NCBI RefSeq assembly: GCF_014174305.1
Contig: NZ_JABEQH010000001.1
Coordinates: 62,001 to 126,000, forward strand
Direction: 5' to 3'
Length of the DNA stretch: 64,000 nt
Origin: Gluconacetobacter johannae
GTDB taxonomy: Bacteria; Pseudomonadota; Alphaproteobacteria; Acetobacterales; Acetobacteraceae
The position numbers and the translations under genes were made by a program. Below the pieces are notes generated by a model, which did not search any database, was not told the origin of the DNA, and saw only the letters and a list, made by a program, of their open reading frames with translations. Below, piece by piece: positions 1-8,649 of this stretch (positions within the stretch are counted from its first letter, which is position 1; the number at the start of each line of letters is the position of its first letter).

Positions 1-1116
1 GCCACGCTGCTGGGCAGCGGCCAGGTCGACTCGCTGCGTGCGGCGGTCCAGGAGGACCGTGTCGCCGTCGTCATCATCGATTCGCGCCTGACGCCGGTGC
101 AGCAGCGCAACCTGGAACGGGCGCTGGGCTGCAAGGTCATCGACCGGACGGCCCTGATCCTGGATATTTTCGGCGAGCGCGCGGCGACGAAGGAAGGCAC
201 GCTTCAGGTCGAACTGGCGCATCTGGAATATCAGCGCAGCCGCCTGGTCCGGACCTGGACGCATCTGGAACGCCAGCGCGGCGGATTCGGCTTCCTCGGC
301 GGCCCCGGCGAAACGCAGATCGAGGCCGATCGCCGCATGATCGGCGACCGCATCGTGCGCCTGAAGCGCGAACTGGAGCAGGTGCGGCGCACCCGGGGGC
401 TGCATCGCGCGGCCCGGCGGCGGGTGCCGTTTCCGGTGGTGGCCCTGGTGGGCTATACCAATGCCGGAAAATCCACCCTGTTCAACGCCCTGACCGGGGC
501 CGCCGTCTTTGCCCAGGACCAGTTGTTCGCCACGCTCGACCCGACGATGCGCGGCATCCGCCTGCCGTCGGGGCGGCGGATCATCCTGTCCGACACCGTG
601 GGATTCATCAGCGACCTGCCGACCGAGCTGGTCGCCGCCTTCCGCGCGACGCTCGAGGAAGTGGCCGAGGCCGACATCATCCTGCATGTCCGCGACATCT
701 CGCATCCCGACAGCACGGCGCAGCGCACCGATGTCGAGGACGTCCTGGAAGGCATGGCCCGCAGCGGCACGCTGGAGGAGGACTGGCGGTCGCGGGTGAT
801 CGAGGTCCAGAACAAGGCCGACCTGATCGGCGGTCGCGAGGCCGTGCATGCGCGCAAGGGCAGCGTGGTCATTTCCGCCATCACCGGCGAGGGCCTGCCC
901 GAGCTGCTGTCGGCGATCGACGCCCGCCTCACCGAAGCCATGGAAACGGTGCATTATACGCTGCCGGTGGGCGAGGGGGCGTTGCTGGCGTGGCTCTATG
1001 CCCATGGCGAGATCACCGAGCGCCGGGACGGCGAGACCGAGATCGAGGTGACCGCCCGGCTGCTGCCGGCCGACCGGGCGCGCTTCGATCTTCAGACTGC
1101 GGAGCGCGGCAGGTAG
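1..1116 (+). CDS. hflX: GTPase HflX, 3' part (5' end outside window)
   Basis: Ribosome-associated GTPase of the HflX family, which splits stalled 70S ribosomes during heat or antibiotic stress. The reading frame is open from base 1 (residues ATLLGSGQVDSL onward), so the true start lies upstream; the GTG at 97 is internal. Visible parts are the end of the N-terminal HflX domain with a GGPGETQIE motif, a coiled segment rich in Arg and Glu, and a complete G domain: Walker A GYTNAGKST near base 450, DTVGF as G3, and NKAD as G4. In many alphaproteobacteria hflX follows hfq; that neighbour would be outside the window. Family assignment is secure. Confidence 0.96.
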   Translation, partial: ATLLGSGQVDSLRAAVQEDRVAVVIIDSRLTPVQQRNLERALGCKVIDRTALILDIFGERAATKEGTLQVELAHLEYQRSRLVRTWTHLERQRGGFGFLGGPGETQIEADRRMIGDRIVRLKRELEQVRRTRGLHRAARRRVPFPVVALVGYTNAGKSTLFNALTGAAVFAQDQLFATLDPTMRGIRLPSGRRIILSDTVGFISDLPTELVAAFRATLEEVAEADIILHVRDISHPDSTAQRTDVEDVLEGMARSGTLEEDWRSRVIEVQNKADLIGGREAVHARKGSVVISAITGEGLPELLSAIDARLTEAMETVHYTLPVGEGALLAWLYAHGEITERRDGETEIEVTARLLPADRARFDLQTAERGR

Positions 1117-1151
1117 GGCAGCCCGCGCGTGACAGCCGGCGGAGAATGACG

Positions 1152-1997
1152 ATGACGGTCCCTGTTTCGGTCAATGGCATGCGCGCCGTGCTGGAGGTCA
1201 TGCGTGGCGCGGCGTCCCGGCAGATCATGCCGCGCTTCCGGCGGCTCGATTCGACAAGCATCCGCTGCAAGAGCAGCCCGCTGGACGTCGTGACCGAGGC
1301 CGACGAGGCTGCCGAGCGCGAGATCGCCGCTGCCCTGCGTCACCTGTCGCCCGGCGCCGTGGTGATCGGCGAGGAGGCCGCATGCGCCCGGCCCGACCTG
1401 CTGGATGCGCTGGGCGACGCCGAACTGGCCTATGTGATCGATCCGATCGACGGCACTGCCAATTATGCCGCCGGCGTGCCCCTGTTCGGGGTGATGGTGT
1501 CGGCGGTGATCCGGGGCGAGGTCGCGGGCGCCGCGATCCTCGATCCGGTCTGCGATGTGGCGGCCCTGGCCGTGCGGGGCGAGGGGGCCTGGATGGTGGG
1601 CCCCGACGGGAGCGAACGCGCCCTGTCCGTGGCGTCCCCCGTGGCGGCCGAGGCGATGTGCGGCAATGCGTCGTGGCGGTATCTGAACCCCGCGATTCGC
1701 GACACCGTGGCGCACAATCTGCCCCGGGTGATGGGGTCGTGGGATTTTCGCTGCGCCGCGCATGAATATCTGATGGTCGCGGACGCCAAGTGCCATTTCC
1801 TGCTGTTCAACCGAACCCTGCCCTGGGACCATCTGGCCGGGTGGCTGATCCATCGCGAGGCCGGGGGCTATTGCGCGCATTTCGACGGCTCGCCCTATCG
1901 TGTGACCGACCGGGAAGGCGGGCTGCTCTATGCCCCGGATCGCGCCAGTTGGCAGGATCTGTACGACCTGCTGATGGAGCGGCCCTCCGGCCGATGA
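1152..1997 (+). CDS. Inositol monophosphatase-family phosphatase
   Basis: Mg2+-dependent, Li+-sensitive type sugar or nucleotide phosphatase of 281 residues. Diagnostic motifs are GEEA (metal-binding Glu), DPIDGTANYAAG (metal-binding DPIDGT loop) and WDHLAGWLIHREAGG near the C terminus. The family includes inositol-1-phosphatase, the histidinol-phosphatase HisN and CysQ-type 3',5'-bisphosphate nucleotidases; the motifs do not separate these, although HisN is common in this class of bacteria. Two in-frame ATGs lie at 1146 and 1152. A GGAG at 1141-1144 sits 7 bases before 1152 but only 1 base before 1146, which favours 1152. It starts 35 bases after hflX and is probably co-transcribed with it. 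Confidence 0.85.
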   Translation: MTVPVSVNGMRAVLEVMRGAASRQIMPRFRRLDSTSIRCKSSPLDVVTEADEAAEREIAAALRHLSPGAVVIGEEAACARPDLLDALGDAELAYVIDPIDGTANYAAGVPLFGVMVSAVIRGEVAGAAILDPVCDVAALAVRGEGAWMVGPDGSERALSVASPVAAEAMCGNASWRYLNPAIRDTVAHNLPRVMGSWDFRCAAHEYLMVADAKCHFLLFNRTLPWDHLAGWLIHREAGGYCAHFDGSPYRVTDREGGLLYAPDRASWQDLYDLLMERPSGR

Positions 1998-2046
1998 TTT
2001 TCCCCCTGGGCGGGGCAACCAATCCCCCTGGCGGGCGTCAGGATTT

Positions 2047-2165
2047 CCAAGGTCGGGCCTTGCCCGAACCCACCGGGGCCTGAGGCCCCGGACCCCGATC
2101 ATGGATAACGAATTGGTTTCCAGGGGCCGGTGGCCCTTGGCGGGTTTCAGGGCAGCGCCCTGAGG
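2047..2165. repeat. Inverted pair of double-hairpin units (REP/BIME-like)
   Basis: Four GC-rich hairpins lie in about 115 bases between the phosphatase and the next gene. Hairpin 1 is at 2051-2070 (GGTCGGGC/GCCCGAACC, one bulge). Hairpin 2 is a perfect 8-bp stem at 2073-2080/2084-2091 with loop TGA. Hairpin 3 is a 9-bp stem at 2120-2128/2132-2140 with loop GGT. Hairpin 4 is a 7-bp stem at 2047+100 to 2163 (2147-2153/2157-2163) with loop AGC. Hairpins 3 and 4 are joined by CGGGTT; on the minus strand hairpins 2 and 1 are joined by TGGGTT, so the two pairs are related units facing each other. This is the architecture of bacterial interspersed palindromic elements. No second copy was noticed in this window. 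Confidence 0.6.
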
Positions 2166-2175
2166 GGGCCGAGCC

Positions 2176-2511
2176 ATGCGTCTGATGATGACGATGCCGG
2201 GTTCTGTTTTCTGCCTGGCGCTTGCGCTGCTGTCGTCCCCGGCCGGCGCCCAGGGGTCGGGCACGGAACCCTCGGGCAGTGGGACCGCGCCGCCCGATGC
2301 CCCCCATGCGACCGGCACCGACACGCTGGAACGCACATTGCCGCCCTCGCGACGCCAGGCCCAACCCGCGCCGATGCCGCACCGGCCAGAGCAGCCGCCA
2401 CACCGGAAGCCGGTGGAACCGACGGTTTGCCCCGACGCGCGGAAGGACCGGTCGGGGCACTGCTCCGGCAACCTTCCGCCATCGCCGGCCCCGTCGCGGG
2501 ACGGGCCATGA
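2176..2511 (+). CDS. Small exported Pro-rich protein, hypothetical
   Basis: 111-residue open frame of unknown function. It begins with a signal-peptide-like segment (charged start, hydrophobic SVFCLALALLSS, then AGAQ as a likely cleavage site near residue 26). The rest is low-complexity, rich in Pro, Arg and Gly, with two Cys near the C terminus. A GAGGGGG at 2162-2168 lies 7 bases before the ATG, but this ribosome site is formed by the end of the palindromic repeat. The stop overlaps the ku start as ATGA, suggesting translational coupling. It could be a genuine secreted protein or a leader frame that delivers ribosomes to ku. No family recognised. Confidence 0.5.
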   Translation: MRLMMTMPGSVFCLALALLSSPAGAQGSGTEPSGSGTAPPDAPHATGTDTLERTLPPSRRQAQPAPMPHRPEQPPHRKPVEPTVCPDARKDRSGHCSGNLPPSPAPSRDGP

Positions 2512-3338
2512 CGCCGCGCGCCAACTGGAAGGGCCTGCTGCGGGTCGGCGAACTGGTCTGCCCGGTGGCGCTCTATACCGCCGTCTCGGAATCCGAGCGT
2601 ATTGCCCTGCATATCCTCAACCGCGCCACCGGCCATCGCGTGCGGCGGCGCTTCGTGGACGAGGAGACCGGCCAGCCGGTCGCGCCGGACGATCAGGTGA
2701 AAGGGTACGAAACCGGCCCCGGCGAGCATGTGATGCTCGAACCCGACGAGATCGCCGCCGCCGTGCCCGACAGCGACAGGACGCTCGCGGTGTCGGCGTT
2801 CGTCGCGTGCCGCGAGATCGACGACATCTATCTCGACCGGTCCTATTATCTCGCCGCCGGGACGTCGGACGAGGAAGGCGCCTATCCGCTGATCCGCGAT
2901 GCGTTGCGGGACATGAAAATGGCGGCGCTGGCGCAAAGCGTGCTGTTTCGCCGCGTCCGGACGCTGCTGATCCGCCCCTGCAAGGCGGGGCTGATCGCCT
3001 CGACCCTGCATTTCGACTACGAAATCCGTTCGGTGGACGAGGCGTTCCAGGACATCCCGGCGGAGGGGTTGAAGGGCGAGATGATCGACCTCGCCCGGCA
3101 TATCATCCACACCCGGATGGGTCATTTCGATCCGGCGGCGTTCGAGGACCGCTATGAAGGCGCGCTGGCCGCGCTGGTCCGGGCCAAGAGCGAAGGGCGC
3201 AAGATCGAGGCCCCGGCCCGGCCGGCGCGCGGCGCGGTTGTCGATCTGATGGCGGCCCTGCGGGCCAGCGCGGGCCAGAAGCGGCCGGCGACCCGCCCAC
3301 CCGGCGGCCGGGCGGGCCCGCGCCGGAAGGCCGGTTGA
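2508..3338 (+). CDS. ku: Ku DNA end-binding protein (copy 1)
   Basis: Bacterial Ku homologue of 276 residues that forms a ring on double-strand DNA ends and recruits LigD for non-homologous end joining. The start is the ATG overlapping the preceding stop (ATGA), giving MTPRANWKG, which aligns with the usual bacterial Ku start. The core beta-barrel is recognisable from NWKGLLRVGELVCPVALY, the YFDEETGQPV-like VDEETGQPV segment, and the ELIDRQ-equivalent region near residue 190. The C-terminal tail is rich in Arg and Lys, as in Ku proteins that bind DNA through a basic extension. It runs directly into ligD, so Ku and LigD are made from one transcript. It is only moderately similar to the second Ku at 5825-6625, so they are old paralogues. 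Confidence 0.95.
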   Translation: MTPRANWKGLLRVGELVCPVALYTAVSESERIALHILNRATGHRVRRRFVDEETGQPVAPDDQVKGYETGPGEHVMLEPDEIAAAVPDSDRTLAVSAFVACREIDDIYLDRSYYLAAGTSDEEGAYPLIRDALRDMKMAALAQSVLFRRVRTLLIRPCKAGLIASTLHFDYEIRSVDEAFQDIPAEGLKGEMIDLARHIIHTRMGHFDPAAFEDRYEGALAALVRAKSEGRKIEAPARPARGAVVDLMAALRASAGQKRPATRPPGGRAGPRRKAG

Positions 3339-3343
3339 GCCCG

Positions 3344-5815
3344 ATGGCGACGCTCCAGACCTATCGCAAGAAGCGCGATTTCCGCATCACGGCCGAGCCC
3401 AGGGGGGCGGCCGCGGCGGCGGCGGGCCATCTCTTTGTCGTGCAGAAGCACGCGGCGCGACGCCTGCATTACGATTTCCGCCTGGAAGTGGATGGCGTGC
3501 TCAAAAGCTGGGCCGTGACGAAAGGCCCAAGCCTGGTCCCCGGCGAGAAACGCCTTGCCGTGCATGTCGAGGACCATCCCCTGGAGTACGGCGATTTCGA
3601 AGGGACGATTCCAAAGGGACAGTACGGCGGCGGCACGGTCGAATTGTGGGATCGCGGCATCTGGACCCCGCTGCATGACGTGGCCGCCGGCCTGGCGAAA
3701 GGGCATCTCGATTTCGAATTGCAGGGCGAAAAACTGCACGGGCGATGGCATCTGGTCCGAATGGCGGCCAGGGGGCGCGAGAAGCGGGACAACTGGCTGC
3801 TCATCAAGGGAGATGACGCGGCCGCCCGCACCGAGGCCGACCCTGACATTCTCGACGAACGGCCGGACTCGGTGAAGACCGGTCGGTCCCTCGACGATAT
3901 CGCGGCGGGGCGTCCCCCGGTCCCCCGGCGAAGCACGCCTGCCGGACCCGACCGGATCAAGGGCGCCGTCCCCGCGCCGATGCCGGCCTTCGTCGAACCG
4001 GAACTGGCGACCCTGGCGCCCCGGCCGCCGGGTGGCCGGCGCTGGATCCATGAAATCAAGTTCGACGGCTATCGTCTGCTGGCGCGGGTCGCGGAGGGGC
4101 AGGTCCGGTTGCTGACCCGCGGCGGCCTGGACTGGACGGCGCGATTCGGCCCCCAGGTCATCGACAGGCTGTCGGCCCTGCCGCTGGATGACGCGCTGAT
4201 CGACGGCGAGATGGTGGTGGAGAGTGCGAACGGCGTCTCCGATTTTTCCGCCCTGCAGGCGGATCTTTCCTCCGGGCGGACGGACCGGTTCGTCTTCTAT
4301 GTGTTCGATCTGCTGCATTGGAACGGGCAGGATCTGCGGGGCGCGCCGCTGACGGCGCGCAAGGAGATCCTGCGGACTCTCGTCCCGGCGCAGGACGGCC
4401 CGCTACGCTTCAGCGACCAGTTCGACCAGGCGGGCGACCTGGTGTTCCATCATGCCTGCCGGCTGAGCCTGGAAGGGGTCGTCTCGAAGCTGCGGGATGC
4501 GCCGTATCGGTCGGGCCGGGGCAGGGAATGGGTCAAGTCGAAATGCTCCGCCCGGCAGGAATTCGTGATCGGCGGCTATGTGCCTTCCACGGTTTCGAAG
4601 ACGGCGATCGGCTCGCTCGTGCTTGGGGTCTATGATGGGGATGGCCTGTGCCATGTCGGGCGCGTCGGCACCGGTTTCAGCGCCGCGCTGGCGCGGGAGC
4701 TGTTCCGCCGGCTGGACCCGATGGGGGTGGGCGCCAGCCCGTTCGCCGGCGCGTTGACGGCCGACGAGGCGCGGGGCGTACGGTATGTGCGCCCCGAACT
4801 GGTGGCCGAAATCGAATTCCGGGCATGGACGGCGGACGGACATCTGCGCCATGCGTCCTTCCGTGGCCTGCGCGACGACAAGCCGGCCACCCAGATCGTC
4901 CGGGAGGTCGAAACACCCCAGGCCGCCCCCACGCCGCCGCAGCGCCGTATCGTGACCCTGACCCATCCCGACCGGCTGTACTGGCCGGACGCAGGGGTCA
5001 CCAAGGAAGGGCTGGCCGATTATTACGCCGATGTCTGGCGCTACATCGCGCCCTTCATCGTCGATCGTCCCCTGGCGCTGCTGCGCTGTCCCGACGGCAT
5101 GACGGGCCAGCACTTCTTTCAGAAGAATTTCTGGAAAGGAGCCGGCCCCGGCGTGGTGGCGCTGGACGACCCCGCCGCGGAGGGCGGAAAGCTGATCGGC
5201 ATTCGTGATTTCGAGGGATTGATGGGCCTGGTGCAGGCCGCGACGCTGGAGATTCATCCCTGGGGAGCGTCGTGCCGGGACTGGGAGCGGCCGGACATGA
5301 TCGTGATGGATCTGGACCCCGGCGAGGGCGTGCCCTGGACCGCCGTGATCGACGCGGCGCACGAGGTGCGGCAGCGGCTGGAGGCCGCCGGCCTGTCGGC
5401 CTTCGTCAAGCTTTCGGGCGGCAAGGGCCTGCATGTCGCAAGTCCCCTGGTGCCCGGCGCGGACTGGCGCGCGGTCAAGGCCTTCACCCAGGGGCTGGCG
5501 CGGGCCATGGCGTCCGACAGTCCCGACTGCTACGTGGCGACCATCACCAAGGCCCGGCGGCAGGGGCGGATTCTGGTCGATTACCTGCGTAACCAGCGGG
5601 GCGCGACGGCCGTCGCACCCTATTCGACCCGCGCGCGGCCGGGCGCGCCGGTGTCCATGCCGCTGGCGTGGGATGAACTGGGCCCGGAGGTCGGGCCGGC
5701 GCATTTCACCCTCGCCACGGCCCCCGCGCGGCTGGCCGCCCTCGATGCCGATCCGTGGGAGGGATTCCGCAAGGCCGCCCGGCCGCTGGAGGTCGCGCCG
5801 CATGACGTCGCATAG
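3344..5815 (+). CDS. ligD: Multidomain DNA ligase LigD (PE-LIG-POL)
   Basis: ATP-dependent end-joining ligase of 823 residues with all three known modules in the Pseudomonas order. The N-terminal 3'-phosphoesterase covers about residues 20-170 (HAARRLHYDFRLE, PKGQYGGGTVELWD). The ligase domain covers about 210-520, with catalytic Lys239 in EIKFDGYR, followed by GEMVVE, FYVFDLL, EGVVSK and WVKSK. The primase-like polymerase covers about 540-820 (LRCPDGMTGQHFFQK, MDLDPG as metal-binding DxD, KLSGGKGLHV). The ATG at 3344 was chosen; a TTG at 3335 overlapping the ku stop has a GGAAGG 4 bases upstream and is a real alternative. It is the central enzyme of the Ku-dependent repair system and converges on the second ku. 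Confidence 0.97.
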   Translation: MATLQTYRKKRDFRITAEPRGAAAAAAGHLFVVQKHAARRLHYDFRLEVDGVLKSWAVTKGPSLVPGEKRLAVHVEDHPLEYGDFEGTIPKGQYGGGTVELWDRGIWTPLHDVAAGLAKGHLDFELQGEKLHGRWHLVRMAARGREKRDNWLLIKGDDAAARTEADPDILDERPDSVKTGRSLDDIAAGRPPVPRRSTPAGPDRIKGAVPAPMPAFVEPELATLAPRPPGGRRWIHEIKFDGYRLLARVAEGQVRLLTRGGLDWTARFGPQVIDRLSALPLDDALIDGEMVVESANGVSDFSALQADLSSGRTDRFVFYVFDLLHWNGQDLRGAPLTARKEILRTLVPAQDGPLRFSDQFDQAGDLVFHHACRLSLEGVVSKLRDAPYRSGRGREWVKSKCSARQEFVIGGYVPSTVSKTAIGSLVLGVYDGDGLCHVGRVGTGFSAALARELFRRLDPMGVGASPFAGALTADEARGVRYVRPELVAEIEFRAWTADGHLRHASFRGLRDDKPATQIVREVETPQAAPTPPQRRIVTLTHPDRLYWPDAGVTKEGLADYYADVWRYIAPFIVDRPLALLRCPDGMTGQHFFQKNFWKGAGPGVVALDDPAAEGGKLIGIRDFEGLMGLVQAATLEIHPWGASCRDWERPDMIVMDLDPGEGVPWTAVIDAAHEVRQRLEAAGLSAFVKLSGGKGLHVASPLVPGADWRAVKAFTQGLARAMASDSPDCYVATITKARRQGRILVDYLRNQRGATAVAPYSTRARPGAPVSMPLAWDELGPEVGPAHFTLATAPARLAALDADPWEGFRKAARPLEVAPHDVA

Positions 5816-5824
5816 AGGCGCGTT

Positions 5825-6625
5825 CTACCGCCGCCGCCCCGATTCGGCTTCCAGGCTGGCTTTCAGCGCGTCCATGATGTTGACCACCCGGCCCGGGGCC
5901 GGGCCTGCCGCCCGTGGTTTGCGCGGCCGCTGGCGGGTTTTCTTCCGGGCTTCGATGATATCCAGCAGGTGGTCCTGCACCGGGTCGGTGACCATCTTCG
6001 GGGTCCAGGGGGCCTTCTGCCGGTCGATCAGTTCCTTCAGCAGCTTCATTTCCGGATCGTGCCGCCCCTCGGCGTCGCCCTCGGTGAAATAATCGGCGGC
6101 GTCGCGGACCTCGCCGCCGAAATGCAGCGTCCACAGCACGATTCCCTTGCCCCGGGCTTCCAGCAGCACCGCCCGTTCCCGGCGATACATGACCAGGCGC
6201 GAAATCCCGACCGTGCCGGTGGCCACAAGGGCGGCCTGGATGACCCTGTATGCTTCTTCCCCGATCTCGTCGTCGGGCATCAGGAAATGGGGGGTATCGT
6301 ACCAGACCCAGCCGATGCTGTCGGCCGGCACGAAGGTTTCGATGTCGATGGTGTGCGTGCTGTCCAGCGCGACGGCGTCCAGCTCGTCGTCCTCCAGCAT
6401 CACATAGCCGTCCTCGCCCCGGGGATAGCCCATGACCTGCGCGTCATCCGCGACGGGGGCGCCGGTCTGGGCATCGACATACTGGCTTCGCAGCCGATGT
6501 CCGGTCTTCCGGTTGATGGTGTGAAAGCGAACCTTCCCGCTTTCCGTCGTCGCGGGCGTCATGGCCACCGGGCAGGTGACCAGCGACAGCTTCAGATAGC
6601 CTTTCCAGAAGGGGCGTTGTGCCAT
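5825..6625 (-). CDS. ku: Ku DNA end-binding protein (copy 2)
   Basis: Second Ku homologue, 266 residues, transcribed toward ligD with only 9 bases between the two stops. The start MAQRPFWKGYLKLSLVTCPV is typical of the best-known bacterial Ku proteins, and the ELIDRQKAPWTPKMVTDPV region is the conserved part just before the C-terminal tail. The tail is shorter than in copy 1 but still basic (ARKKTRQRPRKPR). Rhizobia also carry several ku genes, some of whose products act together; two unlike Ku proteins here could form homodimers used under different conditions or a heterodimer. It lies downstream of mazG on the same strand, 96 bases away, so it is probably expressed separately from the first ku. 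Confidence 0.95.
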   Translation of the reverse strand: MAQRPFWKGYLKLSLVTCPVAMTPATTESGKVRFHTINRKTGHRLRSQYVDAQTGAPVADDAQVMGYPRGEDGYVMLEDDELDAVALDSTHTIDIETFVPADSIGWVWYDTPHFLMPDDEIGEEAYRVIQAALVATGTVGISRLVMYRRERAVLLEARGKGIVLWTLHFGGEVRDAADYFTEGDAEGRHDPEMKLLKELIDRQKAPWTPKMVTDPVQDHLLDIIEARKKTRQRPRKPRAAGPAPGRVVNIMDALKASLEAESGRRR

Positions 6626-6721
6626 CGCCTGGGGCCCTCGCCTTGGGGAAGGGGCGGACTTGCGTCGTCAGGAAACGTGCGCGTGACCCCACGGTTGCCG
6701 GACCAGGCTGGGGGCATCGTG

Positions 6722-7507
6722 TCAGGGGATCTGGCGCTCGCGGCGCTTGACCGCCTGCCAGCCGGCCTCCATCTCGGCCAGCGTCGCGTCCGGCAGGGTG
6801 CGGCCCTGGGTGGCCAGGTCCTGCTCGACGGCGGTGAAGCGGCGGGTGAATTTGGCGTTGGCCTGGCGCAGGCAGTCTTCGGGGTCGAGGTCCAGCTTGC
6901 GCGCCAGCGTCGCCAGGGTGAACAGCACGTCGCCCAGCTCATCGGCGATGCGCGCCCGGTCGCCGGAGCCGAGTTCGGCTTTCAGCTCCGCGATTTCCTC
7001 ATCCACCTTGTCGGCGACCTCCGTCGCCGTGGCCCAGTCGAACCCGACCCGTGCGGCCCGGGCCGACAGCTTGCGGGCACGCAGCAGCGCCGGCAGGCCT
7101 AGGGGAATGCCGGCCAGCGTGCCGTTTTCCTGCCGGGTCAGCCGCTCCTCCGCCTTGCCGTCCTCCCACTGGCCGGGACGCAGGGGGGCGGCGCCGAACA
7201 CATGCGGGTGGCGGCGGATCATCTTGTCGCCGATCATCGTGGCCACGGTCGCGAAATCGAACCAGCCCGCTTCCTCGGCCATGCGCGCGTGATAAGCGAC
7301 CTGCAGCAGCAGATCGCCCAGCTCGTCGGGCAGGGCGGCCCAGTCCTGGCGCGCGATGGTGTCGGCGACCTCGTAGGCTTCCTCGATCGCGTAGGGGGCG
7401 ATCGAGGCGAAATCCTGCTCCTGGTCCCAGGGGCAGCCGTCCTTCGGGTCGCGCAGGCGGGCCATGATTTCGATCAGACGCTGAATCGCCTGGGCGGCAT
7501 CGGACAT
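6722..7507 (-). CDS. mazG: Nucleoside triphosphate pyrophosphohydrolase MazG
   Basis: House-cleaning enzyme that hydrolyses (d)NTPs to monophosphate and pyrophosphate. At 261 residues it is the two-domain bacterial form. The first MazG domain contains MARLRDPKDGCPWDQEQDF and EEAYEVADTI with EELGD-like LPDELGDLLLQV; the second repeats the metal-binding pattern with IADELGDVLFTLATLA. The EExxE and ExxD ligands are therefore present in both halves. It is divergent from argC across 154 bases, so that gap should hold both promoters. Identification is secure from length and motifs. Confidence 0.95.
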   Translation of the reverse strand: MSDAAQAIQRLIEIMARLRDPKDGCPWDQEQDFASIAPYAIEEAYEVADTIARQDWAALPDELGDLLLQVAYHARMAEEAGWFDFATVATMIGDKMIRRHPHVFGAAPLRPGQWEDGKAEERLTRQENGTLAGIPLGLPALLRARKLSARAARVGFDWATATEVADKVDEEIAELKAELGSGDRARIADELGDVLFTLATLARKLDLDPEDCLRQANAKFTRRFTAVEQDLATQGRTLPDATLAEMEAGWQAVKRRERQIP

Positions 7508-7661
7508 CGCGGGGGGCTCCGGTCTGGAAGAAGGGAGCCGGCAGGGTAGGGCGAACCGGCCGTCCTGTCATGGCGTTCATCCATGCCTTGGTTCCGCGCA
7601 GCCCACGGGATTATAGTCCGCCGCGATCCCGCACGGCGGGTCATGCGAGGCGGACGGACCC

Positions 7662-8603
7662 ATGGACGGACAGGCGACGGTTTTCATTGACGGCGAGGCC
7701 GGGACGACGGGCCTGGGGATTCGCGAGCGCCTGCGCGGCCTGCCGGTGACGGTCCGATCCATCGCCGCCGAACATCGCAAGGACCCGTCGGCCCGCCGCG
7801 ACATGATGGAATCGGTCGATATCGTGGTGCTGTGCCTGCCGGACGCCGCCTCGCGCGACGCGGCCGGCATGGTTGAGTCCATCGCGCGGGCCGGCGGGCG
7901 GGCGCCCCGGATCCTGGACGCCAGCACGGCCTTTCGCGTGGACCCGGACTGGGTCTACGGCTTTCCCGAAATGGGGCAGGGACAGGCGGACGCCATCCGG
8001 ACGTCGCGCCGGGTGTCCAACCCCGGGTGCTATCCGACCGGGGCCATCGGGTTGCTGCGGCCGCTGGTCCTGGCGGGGATGATGTCCCCCGACCATCCGG
8101 TCACCATCAACGCCGTCAGCGGTTATAGCGGCGGCGGCCGCACGATGATCGAGGCGCACGAACGCGACGGCGGCCCGGCCTTCGACCTGTACGGGCTGAC
8201 CCTGGAACACAAGCATGTCCCGGAGATCACGCGCTATTCCGGCCTGTCGCGGGTCCCGGTGTTCGTGCCGTCGGTGGGGCATTTCCCGCAGGGGATGATC
8301 GTGTCGATCCCGCTGCATCTGGACATGCTGGCCGGCCCGGTGACCGGGGCCGACCTGCGGGCGGTTCTGGCGGCGTTCTATGCCGAATCCGATCTGGTCA
8401 GCGTCGAGGACGCCGGGCCGGGCCTGATCGCCGATACATTGGCGGGGACCGACCGGATGGAACTGCGCGTGCATGCCAATGACGCCCGGCGCCAGGCCGT
8501 GCTGACCGCGCGCCTGGACAATCTGGGCAAGGGCGCGTCGGGGGCGGCGATCCAGAATATCGCCCTGATGCTGGGTCTGGCGCCGTCGGCCCGGCCGGCC
8601 TAG
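7662..8603 (+). CDS. argC: N-acetyl-gamma-glutamyl-phosphate reductase ArgC (short type)
   Basis: NADPH-dependent reductase of arginine biosynthesis that converts N-acetylglutamyl phosphate to the semialdehyde. The 313-residue length and the start with FIDGEAGTTGLGI identify the short alphaproteobacterial type rather than the longer enterobacterial one. Catalytic Cys123 lies in NPGCYPTG. The HKHVPEI and GHFPQGM segments of the substrate-binding domain are present. It stands alone rather than in an arg operon. The 46 bases between its stop and the following tRNA-Leu contain a possible tRNA promoter. Confidence 0.96.
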   Translation: MDGQATVFIDGEAGTTGLGIRERLRGLPVTVRSIAAEHRKDPSARRDMMESVDIVVLCLPDAASRDAAGMVESIARAGGRAPRILDASTAFRVDPDWVYGFPEMGQGQADAIRTSRRVSNPGCYPTGAIGLLRPLVLAGMMSPDHPVTINAVSGYSGGGRTMIEAHERDGGPAFDLYGLTLEHKHVPEITRYSGLSRVPVFVPSVGHFPQGMIVSIPLHLDMLAGPVTGADLRAVLAAFYAESDLVSVEDAGPGLIADTLAGTDRMELRVHANDARRQAVLTARLDNLGKGASGAAIQNIALMLGLAPSARPA

Positions 8604-8610
8604 CGGTCGA

Positions 8611-8637
8611 TTGCCAGTTCGCCCCGTTTGCTGATAA
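8611..8637 (+). promoter_or_regulatory. Candidate sigma-70 promoter for tRNA-Leu (and serC)
   Basis: TTGCCA at 8611-8616 and TGATAA at 8632-8637 are separated by 15 bases. Both hexamers resemble housekeeping elements, though the spacer is shorter than usual. The predicted start would fall a few bases before the tRNA at 8650. Placed correctly for a stable-RNA promoter, but read by eye only. Confidence 0.4.
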
Positions 8638-8649
8638 GCAGGGCGCCAG

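Noticed and set aside
1092-3125. Open frame of 677 codons antisense to the phosphatase and ku
   Set aside because: Crosses the palindromic repeat and two genes on the other strand; no family likeness.
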